A stretch of DNA of 64,000 nucleotides. Source: Marinobacter sp. SS21. GTDB lineage: Bacteria > Pseudomonadota > Gammaproteobacteria > Pseudomonadales > Oleiphilaceae. This document shows, piece by piece, positions 46,498 to 56,137 of the stretch. The stretch covers positions 62,001 to 126,000 of the forward strand of contig NZ_JAQNDA010000009.1 of NCBI RefSeq assembly GCF_028369065.1, given 5' to 3'. A model generated the notes under the pieces. The model searched no databases, had not been told where the DNA came from, and worked only from the letters and a program-made list of their open reading frames with translations. Each line of letters begins with the position of its first letter. Within the stretch, counting starts at the first letter, position 1. The position numbers and the translations under genes are program-made.

Positions 46498-47793
46498 ATG
46501 GAACACCAGGACTTTAATCAAAACCTGCTCACCTTTCTGGAGCGCTCGCCAACGCCCTGGCACGCGGTGGCGCGAATGGCGGAACAGTTGGATCAAGCCG
46601 GGTTCCAGCGGCTTGACGAGCGGGATGCCTGGCAGCTGGAATCTTCTTGTGGCTACTACGTGGTCCGTAATGGCTCCTCACTGGTCGCGTTCAGGACCGG
46701 GTCCGGACGGCCCATCGAGCGGGGCATCCGGATGGTGGGTGCGCATTCCGACAGCCCTTGCCTGAAGGTAAAACCCAACCCGGAGATTCGCCGCAAAGGC
46801 TACTTCCAGCTGGGGGTGGAGATGTACGGTGGCGTTCTGCTCAATCCCTGGTTTGATCGCGATCTGTCCCTGGCCGGACGGGTCACCTATCTGGATAACG
46901 CCGGCCAGGTTGCCGATACCCTGGTGGATTTCCGCAAGCCCGTGGCGTTCATCCCGAGCCTTGCGATTCACCTCGATCGGGAGGCCAACAACAGCCGTTC
47001 GGTGAATCCTCAGACTGATCTGCCCCCGATCCTGATGCAGGTGCCTGAGAGCGATAGCACCAGCTTTACCGACCTGCTGAAGGCGCAAATTGCAACCGAA
47101 AGCCCGGGTCTCGAGGTAGATCGGGTGCTGGGCTATGAGCTCAGCTTCTACGATGCCCAGCCTCCCAGCATTGTGGGGCTGCGGGATGAGTTCATCGCGT
47201 CGGCGCGGCTGGATAATCTGCTGAGCTGTTATATCGGCATCCAGGCCCTACTGGCAGGAGATGGCAGCGAGCCGTCGCTGTTCGTCTGTAACGACCATGA
47301 GGAAGTGGGCAGTGTGTCTGCCGAGGGGGCCCAGGGCCCCTTCCTCAGTTCGGTGCTGGAGCGCTGGTGCGGAAATGAGGACAAAACCCGGATCATTGCC
47401 CGCTCGATGATGATTTCGGCGGACAATGCCCACGGCATCCATCCCAACTACATCGACCGGCACGACGCCAATCACGGCCCGGTGATCAACCAGGGGCCAG
47501 TCATCAAGGTCAACCACAACCAGCGCTACGCCACCAACAGCCGATCGGCAGCCCTGTACCGTCACATCAGTGACGAGCTTGGTTTGCCTCACCAGAGCTT
47601 TGTGGTTCGCAGCGATATGGCTTGCGGCAGCACCATCGGACCGTTGACCGCCGGGATGTTAGGGATCACTACACTGGATATCGGTGTGCCGCAATTCGGC
47701 ATGCATTCGATTCGTGAGTTGGCTGGCGCCAGGGACAGCTACACCCTGTACCAGGTTTTAAGGGCGTTTATGAACCGGCCGCAGGTGGGTTGA
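46498..47793 (+). CDS. apeB: M18 family aminopeptidase (aspartyl-type)
   Basis: 431 residues from the ATG at 46498 (GAGG upstream). It removes N-terminal residues, often acidic, using two metal ions. Motifs are GAHSDSPCLKVKP (metal His and Asp), CNDHEEVGS (catalytic Glu pair), SADNAHG and a C-terminal FGMHSIREL (metal His). The length fits the family. It is followed by tRNA-Asn copy 2 on the other strand. Confidence 0.95.
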   Translation: MEHQDFNQNLLTFLERSPTPWHAVARMAEQLDQAGFQRLDERDAWQLESSCGYYVVRNGSSLVAFRTGSGRPIERGIRMVGAHSDSPCLKVKPNPEIRRKGYFQLGVEMYGGVLLNPWFDRDLSLAGRVTYLDNAGQVADTLVDFRKPVAFIPSLAIHLDREANNSRSVNPQTDLPPILMQVPESDSTSFTDLLKAQIATESPGLEVDRVLGYELSFYDAQPPSIVGLRDEFIASARLDNLLSCYIGIQALLAGDGSEPSLFVCNDHEEVGSVSAEGAQGPFLSSVLERWCGNEDKTRIIARSMMISADNAHGIHPNYIDRHDANHGPVINQGPVIKVNHNQRYATNSRSAALYRHISDELGLPHQSFVVRSDMACGSTIGPLTAGMLGITTLDIGVPQFGMHSIRELAGARDSYTLYQVLRAFMNRPQVG

Positions 47794-47898
47794 TATTGGT
47801 CGGCTGTTGTCAGGCTGGCCCTGCTCATGAGGGTAGGGCTTGCCTGGCGGGCACAAGTCGTCGTAAAAAGGACAGTAAGGCGCGGTTATCGGCGATCC

Positions 47899-47930
47899 AA
47901 AAAAAAGCCGCTGAGGTGCAGCGGCTTTTT
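47899..47930 (-). terminator. Terminator of tRNA-Asn copy 2
   Basis: AGCCGCT (47906-47912) pairs with AGCGGCT (47920-47926) between an A-run and a T-run. It has the same stem as the terminator of copy 1. Confidence 0.85.
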
Positions 47931-47938
47931 CGAATAGG

Positions 47939-48014
47939 TGGCTCCCCGAGCTGGGCTCGAACCAGCGACAAACGGATTAACAGTCCGTTGCTCTACCAAC
48001 TGAGCTATCGGGGA
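47939..48014 (-). tRNA. tRNA-Asn (anticodon GTT), copy 2
   Basis: 76 bases with encoded CCA on the minus strand. It is identical to the copy at 33079-33154. The flanking promoter and terminator are also similar. Confidence 0.97.
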
Positions 48015-48034
48015 ACAGCATCAGTGAGGCGCGC

Positions 48035-48063
48035 ATCATAAGGGCTTTATCGGTTCGGGTCAA
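48035..48063 (-). promoter_or_regulatory. Promoter of tRNA-Asn copy 2
   Basis: Minus strand TTGACC (48058-48063), 17-bp spacer, TATGAT (48035-48040), then GC-rich discriminator GCGCGCCTC. Confidence 0.78.
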
Positions 48064-48133
48064 CCCCCTGAATTAAATGGTTAAATCTTGTTCAAAATTG
48101 ATTTGTCATGGCTGTACCAGGCAGGATTGAAGT

Positions 48134-49141
48134 ATGAACAGTTTTTCGCATGAACCCCATCCCATTCCACTGGGCACCGGCCACCGGGTGTACCACTATC
48201 GCCCCCCTGGCTGGCTACGCAGCGGCCATCTGCAATCCGTTTGGCCCACCCTGTTTCGCAACGTATCGTTGATGGAACCCGAGCAGGAACGGGTAACAAC
48301 TTCAGACGGCGACGAGCTCCACCTGGACTGGTATCGCAGCGGTCATCGCCGACTTGCGGTTTTATCCCATGGGCTGGAGGGCCACAGTCGCCGTCCTTAC
48401 ATGCTGGGGTTGGCAAGGGCCCTGCTGCGGGCGGGTTGGGATGTGTTGGCGTGGAATTTCCGTTCCTGTGGCGGTGCAATGAACCGGTTGCCGCGTTTCT
48501 ATCACAGCGGCTCCACCGAAGATCTGGCCCGCGTTGTCGAGCATGCCTTGCAGAAGGATTACAAAAGCCTGGCGTTGTCGGGCTTCAGTATGGGGGGCAA
48601 TCTCACCATGCTGTATCTGGCTCAGCAGGCGGCACAGTTGGATACCCGTATTCGGGGAGCGGTGACGTTTTCCGTCCCCTGTGACCTGGCCGGCAGCGCC
48701 GAGGTGTTGGCACGGCCGTCCCGGCGCATTTACATGCAGCGGTTCCTGCGGGATCTACACCGTAAGATGTTGGTGAAGGCCGAACGCTTCCCCGGTGTCA
48801 TCGATGTTGAGGGCTTTTCCCGTATTCGCACCTTTCGAGAGTTCGATGACCGTTATACCGCACCGCTGCACGGCTTTCGTGACGCCGAGGATTATTGGGC
48901 GCAGTGCTCCTGCCTGGGTCGCCTGAAAGCGATACGGGTGCCGTCGTTGATTGTTAATGCCGTGGACGATCCGTTTCTGTCGCCGCAGTGCTTTCCTCGG
49001 GACGGTAGAGTGCTCGGTAGCTCGGTGACTCTGGAAGCTCCGCGATGGGGCGGGCATGTGGGGTTTGTGGAACATGCCCGGGATGGTTACTACTGGTCGG
49101 AACGTCGGGCGGTGGCGTTCCTGGATTCGCTGGTGAGCTAG
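48134..49141 (+). CDS. yheT: YheT-type alpha/beta hydrolase
   Basis: 335 residues. It has the UPF0017/YheT pattern: VWPTLFRN near the start, SHGLEGHS oxyanion region, NFRSCGG, nucleophile S152 in LSGFSMGGNL, Asp in VDDPFLSPQC and His in WGGHVGF. The substrate is unknown; esterase activity is expected. AGGA precedes the ATG. It is convergent with tesA. Confidence 0.9.
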   Translation: MNSFSHEPHPIPLGTGHRVYHYRPPGWLRSGHLQSVWPTLFRNVSLMEPEQERVTTSDGDELHLDWYRSGHRRLAVLSHGLEGHSRRPYMLGLARALLRAGWDVLAWNFRSCGGAMNRLPRFYHSGSTEDLARVVEHALQKDYKSLALSGFSMGGNLTMLYLAQQAAQLDTRIRGAVTFSVPCDLAGSAEVLARPSRRIYMQRFLRDLHRKMLVKAERFPGVIDVEGFSRIRTFREFDDRYTAPLHGFRDAEDYWAQCSCLGRLKAIRVPSLIVNAVDDPFLSPQCFPRDGRVLGSSVTLEAPRWGGHVGFVEHARDGYYWSERRAVAFLDSLVS

Positions 49142-49175
49142 AGTGCCGTCTGGTTAATTCGCTGACAAGGGTGCG

Positions 49176-49805
49176 TCACTCCAGCAAGATCTCCAGGTGC
49201 GGCCAGACGTTGTCCAGCATCCGGGGTTGGGCCTCGGCGGTCGGGTGAATGCCATCACGCTGCATCATGCCATCCCGGTTGTAGATGCCGTCGAGAAAAA
49301 ATGGCACCAAGGGCACCTGAAAACGCTCCGCCAGGGTGGGATAGATATCGGCGAACACCGAGGTATACCGAGCGCCATAGTTGGGCGGGATGCGAATGCC
49401 AACCAGCAGGGGCCGGGCACCGGCATCCTGGGACAGCGCGATGAGCCGGGACAGGTTGGATTCAATGATCGACGGTGGAAATCCCCTGAGGCCGTCATTT
49501 CCGCCGAGTTCAATGATCACCACATCCGGTGCGTGCCGTGCCAGCAACTCGGGCAGTCGTCGCAGCCCGCCATCGGTGGTTTCGCCGCTGATGCTGGCAT
49601 TCACCACCTGCCAGTTGGCCAGTTGGGCATTGGCCAACCGCTGCTGCAATAACGATACCCAGGCTTTCTCCAGCTGAACGCCGTAGGCCGCGCTCAGACT
49701 GTCGCCGAGCACCAGTACGGTACCCTGGTTTGCTTGCAGGGGCACTGCTAACGCCGTGAGGATGAGAAAAACGGTTGCTCTAAGCGTGGTTTTTACCGTA
49801 TCCAT
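49176..49805 (-). CDS. tesA: Periplasmic SGNH hydrolase TesA (arylesterase/thioesterase I)
   Basis: 209 residues with a signal peptide (about 1-25). GDSL-type motifs are complete: GDSLS with nucleophile S36, NASISGETT, GGNDG with N103, and DGIHP with D184 and H187. TesA hydrolyses acyl thioesters and aryl esters in the periplasm. It is divergent from the ybbA-ybbP pair, the same arrangement as in E. coli. Confidence 0.95.
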   Translation of the reverse strand: MDTVKTTLRATVFLILTALAVPLQANQGTVLVLGDSLSAAYGVQLEKAWVSLLQQRLANAQLANWQVVNASISGETTDGGLRRLPELLARHAPDVVIIELGGNDGLRGFPPSIIESNLSRLIALSQDAGARPLLVGIRIPPNYGARYTSVFADIYPTLAERFQVPLVPFFLDGIYNRDGMMQRDGIHPTAEAQPRMLDNVWPHLEILLE

Positions 49806-49889
49806 AAGTCTCTTCGCGAGTGACGAATTCCATCAATTCCGGCTGCGGCAAAGCAGCCTAAAGATACCGTTCAGGTACAAGGAGTGGTA

Positions 49890-50660
49890 GTGAGCGAATC
49901 TCTCAGTCAATCTGGTGCTTGCAATCAACCCAGCGCTTGCAATCAACCCAGCGCTTGCAAGCAACCCTCCGCTTCCCGGGACACTCTGTTGAAGGTGTCT
50001 GAACTAACCCACCAAGTGAACCTTGGCTCTGATACGTTAACGATCTTGCAGGGCGTCAACTTCGAAATCAAGCGGGGCGAATCGGTGGCCATTGTGGGCC
50101 GGTCCGGGTCTGGCAAGACCACCTTGCTGGGGCTGATGGCTGGGCTGGACAGTCCGTCCCAGGGGCGCATCGAGCTCGATGGCGAAGCCATCAGTGAACT
50201 GGACGAAGACCAGCGCGCCCGGTTACGGGCTCACCGGGTGGGATTCGTATTCCAGTCGTTCCAGTTGTTGCCGGCGTTGTCGGCACTGGAGAATGTGATG
50301 TTGCCGCTGGAGCTGGCTGGCCACCAGGCCCCGGCGGAGCAGGCTCGGGACCTGCTGCATCGGGTCGGCTTGGGCGAGCGCCTGCTACATACACCCAGAC
50401 AGCTTTCCGGTGGTGAGCAACAGCGGGTGGCAATCGCCCGGGCATTTGCGTCCAACCCTTCGGTGCTGTTCGCTGACGAGCCCACCGGCAATCTCGACAC
50501 CCACACCGGCCGTACCATCTCCGAGCTGTTAATGGCGCTGAACCAGGAGCAGGGCACCACCCTGATACTGGTGACCCACGACGACCAGCTGGCCAGCCGA
50601 TGTCAGCGCCGGTTCGCCATCGAAGCCGGTCGGGTGCAGGAATTCGAGGGAGCACTGTGA
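49890..50660 (+). CDS. ybbA: ABC transporter ATP-binding protein, YbbA/LolD-like
   Basis: 256 residues from a GTG at 49890, 5 bp after AGGAG. An upstream GTG at 49884 overlaps that ribosome site. Walker A GRSGSGKTT, signature LSGGEQQRVAIA, Walker B VLFADEP and H-loop VTHD are intact. The N-terminus carries three copies of ACNQPS encoded by an 18-bp tandem repeat, absent from typical YbbA. Its stop overlaps the permease start by one base. The pair likely works as a MacB-like or lipoprotein-linked complex at the inner membrane. Confidence 0.93.
   Translation: MSESLSQSGACNQPSACNQPSACKQPSASRDTLLKVSELTHQVNLGSDTLTILQGVNFEIKRGESVAIVGRSGSGKTTLLGLMAGLDSPSQGRIELDGEAISELDEDQRARLRAHRVGFVFQSFQLLPALSALENVMLPLELAGHQAPAEQARDLLHRVGLGERLLHTPRQLSGGEQQRVAIARAFASNPSVLFADEPTGNLDTHTGRTISELLMALNQEQGTTLILVTHDDQLASRCQRRFAIEAGRVQEFEGAL
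49917..49970 (+). repeat. 18-bp in-frame tandem repeat in ybbA
   Basis: Two perfect units GCTTGCAATCAACCCAGC (49917-49934, 49935-49952) and a third with three changes (49953-49970). Each adds six residues (ACNQPS, then ACKQPS), so copy-number change would not shift frame. Confidence 0.9.
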
Positions 50661-53146
50661 TGCATAGCCGGGACAAACTGGCATCGGCGCGACGGGACCT
50701 TAGGGAGCGGGATGTCCGGGTGGTCATTCTCGCATTGGTGGTGGCGGTGGCCACCGTGGCCACCATTGGATTGTTCGCCGCGTTGCTGCAGAAGACGCTG
50801 GTCACGTCCGCCAGTGCGTTTCTTGCCGCAGACCGACAGCTGGAGGCAGAGCATGGTCGGCCGATACCGCAAGCCTGGTGGCAGGAGGCCAGCGAGCGGG
50901 ACATCCGGACCGCCCACATGGTGCGTTTCTCCACCATGGTGTTTGGCGACGCGGGCTTTCAGTTGGTGTCGGTCAAGGCGGTGGACGATCATTACCCGCT
51001 GCGTGGCGAGATTGAAATGCAGCCGGATGCGAGTGCCGACCGGGAATTCGTCGGTCAGGGTCCGCGGCGAGGCGAAGTCTGGTTGAATCCTCGTTTGATG
51101 CGGCTGCTGGCGCTGGCGGTAGGGGATAGCCTGGAAGTCGGGAATCTCAGCTTGACGGTGAGCGGTCTGCTGCTGCGGGAGCCCGATGGCGGATTCAGCA
51201 TGGCGTCGTTGGCGCCAAGAATCATGATGCACGCTGACGATGTAGCCGCCACAGGGGTGATCCAGGAAGGCAGTCGGGTGGAGTACGTGGCGTTGTTTGC
51301 CGGTGACGAGTCCGCACTGGAAGGGTACCACCAGTGGCTGCGGCCGCAGCTGGAGCCCGGTCATGAGTGGGAGAGTGTGCGGGATGGCGAAACCCTGTCG
51401 CGATCGTTGCAACGCGCGGAGCGTTTCCTGCTGCTCGGCGGCAGCCTCGCGGTGGTGCTGGCGGCGGTGGCGGTCGCGGTTGCCAGCCGGGAGTATGCGC
51501 TGGGGCAGCGGGATACCGTGGCTTTGCTGAAAACGCTTGGAATGACCGGTCCGGGCATCGGGCGCCTGTACCTGCGCCGGTTACTGCTGTGGGGCAGCGC
51601 GGGCTGCCTTGGTGGCCTGCTGGTAGCGTTGCCGGTGTACTGGGCGATGGCGGAGGTCCTGGAGCAGGTGCTGGCGCGGCCCATCGACAGCACGCTGGAG
51701 CTCCGGGGGCTGGTACCGGCGCTGGTGACGGCGCTGGTGTCGCTGTTCGCCTTCGCCTATCCCCCAGTGCGCCGTCTTCAGAAGGTGCCCGCCATGTGGG
51801 TTCTGCGTAGCGAGCCGGGTGAGGCCAGCCGCAGGGCCTGGTCGGACATGCTGTTGGCCGGTGGCGCGATCGCGGTGCTGGTTTGGCTGTATGCGCAGGA
51901 AGTCTCATTGGTGATGGCTTTGCTGGCGGGCTTGACCATGCTCTTGGCGGTGTTGGCCCTGGTGGCCTGGGGGTTGATCCTGGTGTTGCGTCGGGTCGCT
52001 GGTGGCGCCACGGCCTGGCGTCTGGCGCTGGTGGCGCTGTATCGCCATCGTCGCAGTACCTTGTCTCAGATCTCGGTGTTCGCCATGACCATCATGCTGG
52101 CATCTACACTGTTGCTGGTGCGCACATCCCTGCTCAGCGACTGGCAGAACCAGCTTCCTGAGCAGGCGCCAAATCACTTCCTGATTAATATTGCACCCTC
52201 GGATGTGGCTGGCGTCGCGGCCTTCTGGAGTGAACGCGGCTATCCCCTGGAGGCGCTGTATCCCATGGTACGAGGTCGACTGACCGAGCTTAACGATCAG
52301 TCAGTGCGGCAGGCGGTCAGCAAGGATCGTGAGGTTCGTGAGCTGAATCGGGAACTGAACCTGACCTGGATGGCTCGGCTACCGGAGGACAACCAGATCG
52401 TGGCGGGGCGGTGGTTTGATGACGGCGCAAGGGTAGGTGTCTCGGTGGAGGCCCAGCTGGCGGAGCGGCTAGGCTTACGAGTCGGCGATCGGCTCGGGTT
52501 CACCGTTGGGTCCGAGGTGATTACTGAACCTGTGACCAGTATTCGGACGGTTCAATGGGACAGTATGAAGCCCAACTTTTACATGGCCTTCCCTCCAGAC
52601 AGTGAGTTGCGCAGGTTGCCGGCGACGTGGATGACCAGTTTCCACCTGCCCAGCGAGCGGAAGTCGGCGTTGAATGAATTTGCGGTTCGTTATCCGACGG
52701 TATCGGTGCTGGAAGTGGACCATATCATCGAGCGGATCCAGGCCATAGTGCGTCAGGTCACTCAGGCGGTGGAGGCGATCCTGGCACTGATCCTGGCGGC
52801 CGCTCTGGTGGTGATGGCGGCGGTGGTCAGCGCCACCCTTCGGGACCGACAGCGTGAAGGGGCGTTGTTGCGTACCCTGGGTGGCCGGCAACAGCTGCTG
52901 GTACGCAGCACTATGTTGGAGTTTGCGCTGCTGGGGTTCATTGCCGGCGTGCTTGGGGTGCTCGCGGCAGAGGCCGCCGTGTGGGCGCTGCAACAGCGCA
53001 TGTTCGAAGGGGATGTTCAGTGGCATTGGGGGGTTATTCTGCCCATTCCGCTGGTGAGTTCGATGCTGCTGGCGGTGTTTGGCCGCTGGCAGTTGGCGCC
53101 AGTGTTGAATGTCTCGCCCATGCTGTTGTTGCGCAGGCTGGAGTGA
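50660..53146 (+). CDS. ybbP: FtsX-like ABC transporter permease, YbbP type
   Basis: 828 residues from the ATG at 50660. It has two FtsX/MacB-type halves: a membrane segment near the start, a periplasmic domain about 45-255, a bundle of membrane segments about 265-500, then a second periplasmic domain and a last bundle of three segments about 700-820. The ten or so membrane stretches match the YbbP family. The role is a lipid- or lipoprotein-associated exporter, not known in detail. It is translationally coupled to ybbA and convergent with the solute-binding gene, 9 bp away. Confidence 0.92.
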   Translation: MHSRDKLASARRDLRERDVRVVILALVVAVATVATIGLFAALLQKTLVTSASAFLAADRQLEAEHGRPIPQAWWQEASERDIRTAHMVRFSTMVFGDAGFQLVSVKAVDDHYPLRGEIEMQPDASADREFVGQGPRRGEVWLNPRLMRLLALAVGDSLEVGNLSLTVSGLLLREPDGGFSMASLAPRIMMHADDVAATGVIQEGSRVEYVALFAGDESALEGYHQWLRPQLEPGHEWESVRDGETLSRSLQRAERFLLLGGSLAVVLAAVAVAVASREYALGQRDTVALLKTLGMTGPGIGRLYLRRLLLWGSAGCLGGLLVALPVYWAMAEVLEQVLARPIDSTLELRGLVPALVTALVSLFAFAYPPVRRLQKVPAMWVLRSEPGEASRRAWSDMLLAGGAIAVLVWLYAQEVSLVMALLAGLTMLLAVLALVAWGLILVLRRVAGGATAWRLALVALYRHRRSTLSQISVFAMTIMLASTLLLVRTSLLSDWQNQLPEQAPNHFLINIAPSDVAGVAAFWSERGYPLEALYPMVRGRLTELNDQSVRQAVSKDREVRELNRELNLTWMARLPEDNQIVAGRWFDDGARVGVSVEAQLAERLGLRVGDRLGFTVGSEVITEPVTSIRTVQWDSMKPNFYMAFPPDSELRRLPATWMTSFHLPSERKSALNEFAVRYPTVSVLEVDHIIERIQAIVRQVTQAVEAILALILAAALVVMAAVVSATLRDRQREGALLRTLGGRQQLLVRSTMLEFALLGFIAGVLGVLAAEAAVWALQQRMFEGDVQWHWGVILPIPLVSSMLLAVFGRWQLAPVLNVSPMLLLRRLE

Positions 53147-53155
53147 ACCGGCCGT

Positions 53156-53947
53156 TTAACGGTAGGCCGAGAGAATCTGTTCCAATTCTCCGCTTGCTTT
53201 GAGCTCCGCCAATTTATCGTTGAAGGCGGCGACAAAGCCGTCCAGGTCCCTGCGGACCATCAGCCGAAAACCATAATCACTCAAGGAGTTGGCGGTGGCT
53301 TTAAGCATGCCGTCCATGCTGGGGTGGTTACGGATGATCCATTGGCCGACCAGGCGGTCAGCGATGGCCGCGTCGAAACGATCGCTGTCCAACAGGTAGC
53401 GGAACAGGTCGACATCGTCGTTCACATCGAAGCGTTGGGCGAGACCGTGGTCGAACATCTGTCGTAGCGCCGGGTAGCGGTAGCCCAGGTGGGTCACGAT
53501 GGTCTTGGCTTCGAGATCCATCGGGGTCTGGAACTGAAATTCCTTGCCGGCGGGATAGAAAAAGACTTCCTCAACGTTAACAATCGGGTCGGTGAACAGG
53601 AAGCGGTCCGGCTCCTGAGTCCATTCGATGGCGCGGGGCGTGGCGTCCACATAGCCTTTGTACACCAATTCATCGACCCGTTTACGGGGGATCTTGATGG
53701 GGGCGATCTGGTATTGCAACTGCTCCGAGATGCGCGCAACCACGTCCCAGATAATCCCTGACATCCGGTCGTCGTCGATGATCAGGTACGGCGGGTAGCC
53801 TTTGGGAGACACGTTAAGCCGCAGGATGCCATCAACTTCCGTCGCGGCACTCTCGGAGACCGGCGTCTCGTTTGCCCAGGCTTCCGTCGCAAGCAGCATG
53901 GCTGCCGTGGCGAAAAAGGCCTGAAAGTGGCGTGACAGAGCGGACAT
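53156..53947 (-). CDS. Periplasmic solute-binding protein, family 3 (amino-acid type)
   Basis: 263 residues with a signal peptide (about 1-25, ending EAWAN). It has the SBP_bac_3 outline (LRLNVSPKGYPPY at the start, GIIWDVVARI, DAAIADRLVGQW and RRDLDGFVAAFNDKL at the end). There is no permease or ATPase gene beside it, so it may be an orphan sensor or binder. The ligand cannot be told. The ribosome site is weak. Confidence 0.85.
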   Translation of the reverse strand: MSALSRHFQAFFATAAMLLATEAWANETPVSESAATEVDGILRLNVSPKGYPPYLIIDDDRMSGIIWDVVARISEQLQYQIAPIKIPRKRVDELVYKGYVDATPRAIEWTQEPDRFLFTDPIVNVEEVFFYPAGKEFQFQTPMDLEAKTIVTHLGYRYPALRQMFDHGLAQRFDVNDDVDLFRYLLDSDRFDAAIADRLVGQWIIRNHPSMDGMLKATANSLSDYGFRLMVRRDLDGFVAAFNDKLAELKASGELEQILSAYR

Positions 53948-54184
53948 AGGCGCAGGAACCCTGGATTCTGGATAGGTTAAGGTCCAGCATGGCGGGACCG
54001 GTTTAGCCCTTCTCGGGCTGCTACGGCTCTACGGTGAGCTGTTGACGGCTGTGTCGTTGCATCCATGCGCCACTACCGGAAGTATTAACGTCTGCCCGGC
54101 TGAATTCAATGGCTTGGGGTAAAAAGAATGGGAGGGGGGGGCTGTGACCCGGACGGATTGCCGGGCCACAATAAGGCGACGTGA

Positions 54185-55372
54185 TTAGGCCCAGGCTTTG
54201 CGCAAAATCGCCTGCGCATCCTCCAGCGAGGCTTCGCGAGGGTTGAACATGATGGAGCCGTCGTCCAGCGCCAGCGCGGCGATGGCGTCGAGTTGCGACT
54301 CGTCCACCTTACCGGTTTCCTTCAGGGTGCGCGGCAGCTTGCAGTGCTTGTACAGGGCATCGCGCAACCGGCGAATGGCCGCAATCGAGGCCTCGGCGCG
54401 GCGGTTGGCCGGCGTGGCGGCATAAGCTTCCGGACCCTCCAGGTAGAGCAGCAGATCGCTCAGGGGAGCACGGATGCTTTCCAGGTTATATTCCAGCACG
54501 TAGGGCAGGTACAGGCTCATGCACAGGCCGTGGGGCAGGTGACAGATCGCGCCGGTCGCGTGACCCAAGGCATGGACCAGGCCAACCATGGAGTTGGAGA
54601 AGGCAATGCCGGCCATGGTCGAGGCTTGAGCCAGTTCCAGTCGGCCGTCGGCGTCTTTGGGGTTGTCCATGACGCTTAGCAGGGAGCTGCTGATTTTCTT
54701 CACCGCAGCGGTAGCGTAGGCGTCGCTGAGCGGATTCTTGGCCATGCAGGTGAAGGCTTCGGTTGCATGGGTCATGGCGTCCATGGCGGTGGCTGCAGTA
54801 ATGTGTGGCGGCAGCGTCAGCGTCATGCGCGGGTCAATGATGGCCGCGTTGGGCAACAGGAACGAAGAGGTAAACGGCAGCTTGACCGATTTCTCGGTGT
54901 CGGCAATCACCGCGACCGCGGTCACTTCGGAGCCGGTACCGGCGGTGGTCGGCACGACAAAGAACGGCTTGAGGGCACGCTTGAGCACACCGGCACCGGC
55001 GTATTCGGAAATATCGTCGCCGCCTTCCGAAACCAGAATGTTGACTGCCTTGGCGGTATCAATGGCGGAGCCGCCGCCGACGGCAATGATCGAGTCGCAC
55101 TTTTCGCTGCGGTAGACCTTGGCGATGTCCCGAACGACGCCGGTGGACGAATCCGGTGGCACGTCGTCGTAGATGCAGACAATTTCCAGGTCGCTCTCTT
55201 CGCAGGCGGCCACGACGGGCTCCAGCAGACCGGCGGCGCGAACGCCTTTGTCGGTGATGATCATCGGCCGTTGTGCGCCCAGGCCGCTCAGTTCGTAAGG
55301 AATGTGCTCGAGTGCCGCTTTGCCGGCGATGACTTTAACCGGACAGAAGAATTCATAGTATTTGTTTGTCAT
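54185..55372 (-). CDS. Iron-containing (group III) alcohol dehydrogenase
   Basis: 395 residues. It has the NAD-binding GGGSAIDTAKA (about 100), TTAGTGSEVT, MDAMTHATEAF with metal-site His, and HALGHATGAICHLPHG with the further His residues that hold iron. Substrate could be a short or medium alcohol or lactaldehyde-like compound, and is not decided. Its start overlaps the SCP2-like gene stop in TAATG, so the two are translated together. A GC-rich hairpin with a nearby T-run may end it at about 54145-54165. Confidence 0.92.
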   Translation of the reverse strand: MTNKYYEFFCPVKVIAGKAALEHIPYELSGLGAQRPMIITDKGVRAAGLLEPVVAACEESDLEIVCIYDDVPPDSSTGVVRDIAKVYRSEKCDSIIAVGGGSAIDTAKAVNILVSEGGDDISEYAGAGVLKRALKPFFVVPTTAGTGSEVTAVAVIADTEKSVKLPFTSSFLLPNAAIIDPRMTLTLPPHITAATAMDAMTHATEAFTCMAKNPLSDAYATAAVKKISSSLLSVMDNPKDADGRLELAQASTMAGIAFSNSMVGLVHALGHATGAICHLPHGLCMSLYLPYVLEYNLESIRAPLSDLLLYLEGPEAYAATPANRRAEASIAAIRRLRDALYKHCKLPRTLKETGKVDESQLDAIAALALDDGSIMFNPREASLEDAQAILRKAWA

Positions 55373-55917
55373 TACGCTACCACCGTCTCAACGAATTGGG
55401 TTGCCACCTTCAGGTAAATCCTCGCCGCATTGAGGACCTTCTCGGGCAGGTGCAGGTTCTTCGGGTACTCCTTGATCGCGCGCTCGGCAATCAGGCGGGG
55501 CAGGATGAAGGCCTCCAGTCGGTTCAGTACCCGGGTCATGCGAATGGCGTAGCTGATGTCGCCGTCCACCAGCATGCGGTCGTTGGCAAACGCCACAGAG
55601 GTTTTCTCCTGAAACGAGAGCACCAGAAACGCATGGGCAATGTGCTTGAACTTAATCGACAGGTCCACGGGGCGTGGGGCCTGGCCACGGTGGTACCGGA
55701 AGCGACCTTCGCCCAAGTGCTCGATGATCAGTTTGGCGCCATTGGGCATCACCATCATCTCGAACAGGAAACCTTCAGGTAGGCTTTTGGCTTCTTCCCG
55801 TACCGTGGAATCGATTTCACTGATGGCCTGCAGGGCATTGCCCATCACCTGGAACATCAATTCGACGTACAGGCGCCGGGCCTGGAAAGCCATGGGTTGC
55901 ATTCGTCTGGCTAACAT
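55372..55917 (-). CDS. SCP2 sterol-carrier-like protein
   Basis: 181 residues, no catalytic motif. The stretch PEGFLFEMMVMPNG to LVDGDISYAIRMTRVL follows the SCP2 sterol/lipid-carrier pattern (a strand-rich start, DLSIKFKHIAHAFL, then GDI), and the C-terminal part is helical. I infer binding of a hydrophobic ligand. It is coupled by TAATG to the alcohol dehydrogenase, suggesting it hands a lipid-like alcohol or aldehyde to that enzyme. The start ATG at 55917 has a weak ribosome site. Confidence 0.75.
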   Translation of the reverse strand: MLARRMQPMAFQARRLYVELMFQVMGNALQAISEIDSTVREEAKSLPEGFLFEMMVMPNGAKLIIEHLGEGRFRYHRGQAPRPVDLSIKFKHIAHAFLVLSFQEKTSVAFANDRMLVDGDISYAIRMTRVLNRLEAFILPRLIAERAIKEYPKNLHLPEKVLNAARIYLKVATQFVETVVA

Positions 55918-56137
55918 GGAATTCGTCCGGTTGTTGTTAGGGTAAATCGATTTTTAGAGTTTTTGCTCTAGATGTCAATGCGAAAGCTGACGCAGCATCG
56001 CCGTCAGCCCGGCAACTGTCCCCCCGAGTGCCGTAAAAGTCGGTCTGAAGGGCTAATCTGATAGCAAAGGCAATTGTTCAACCGGTGCTTTTCAAAGAAG
56101 ATACGTTGCAATTGTCACAGAAAGGGGGCGGAGATCC

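Noticed and set aside
49917..49970. CRISPR-like array
   Set aside because: Short tandem units without spacers inside a coding frame.
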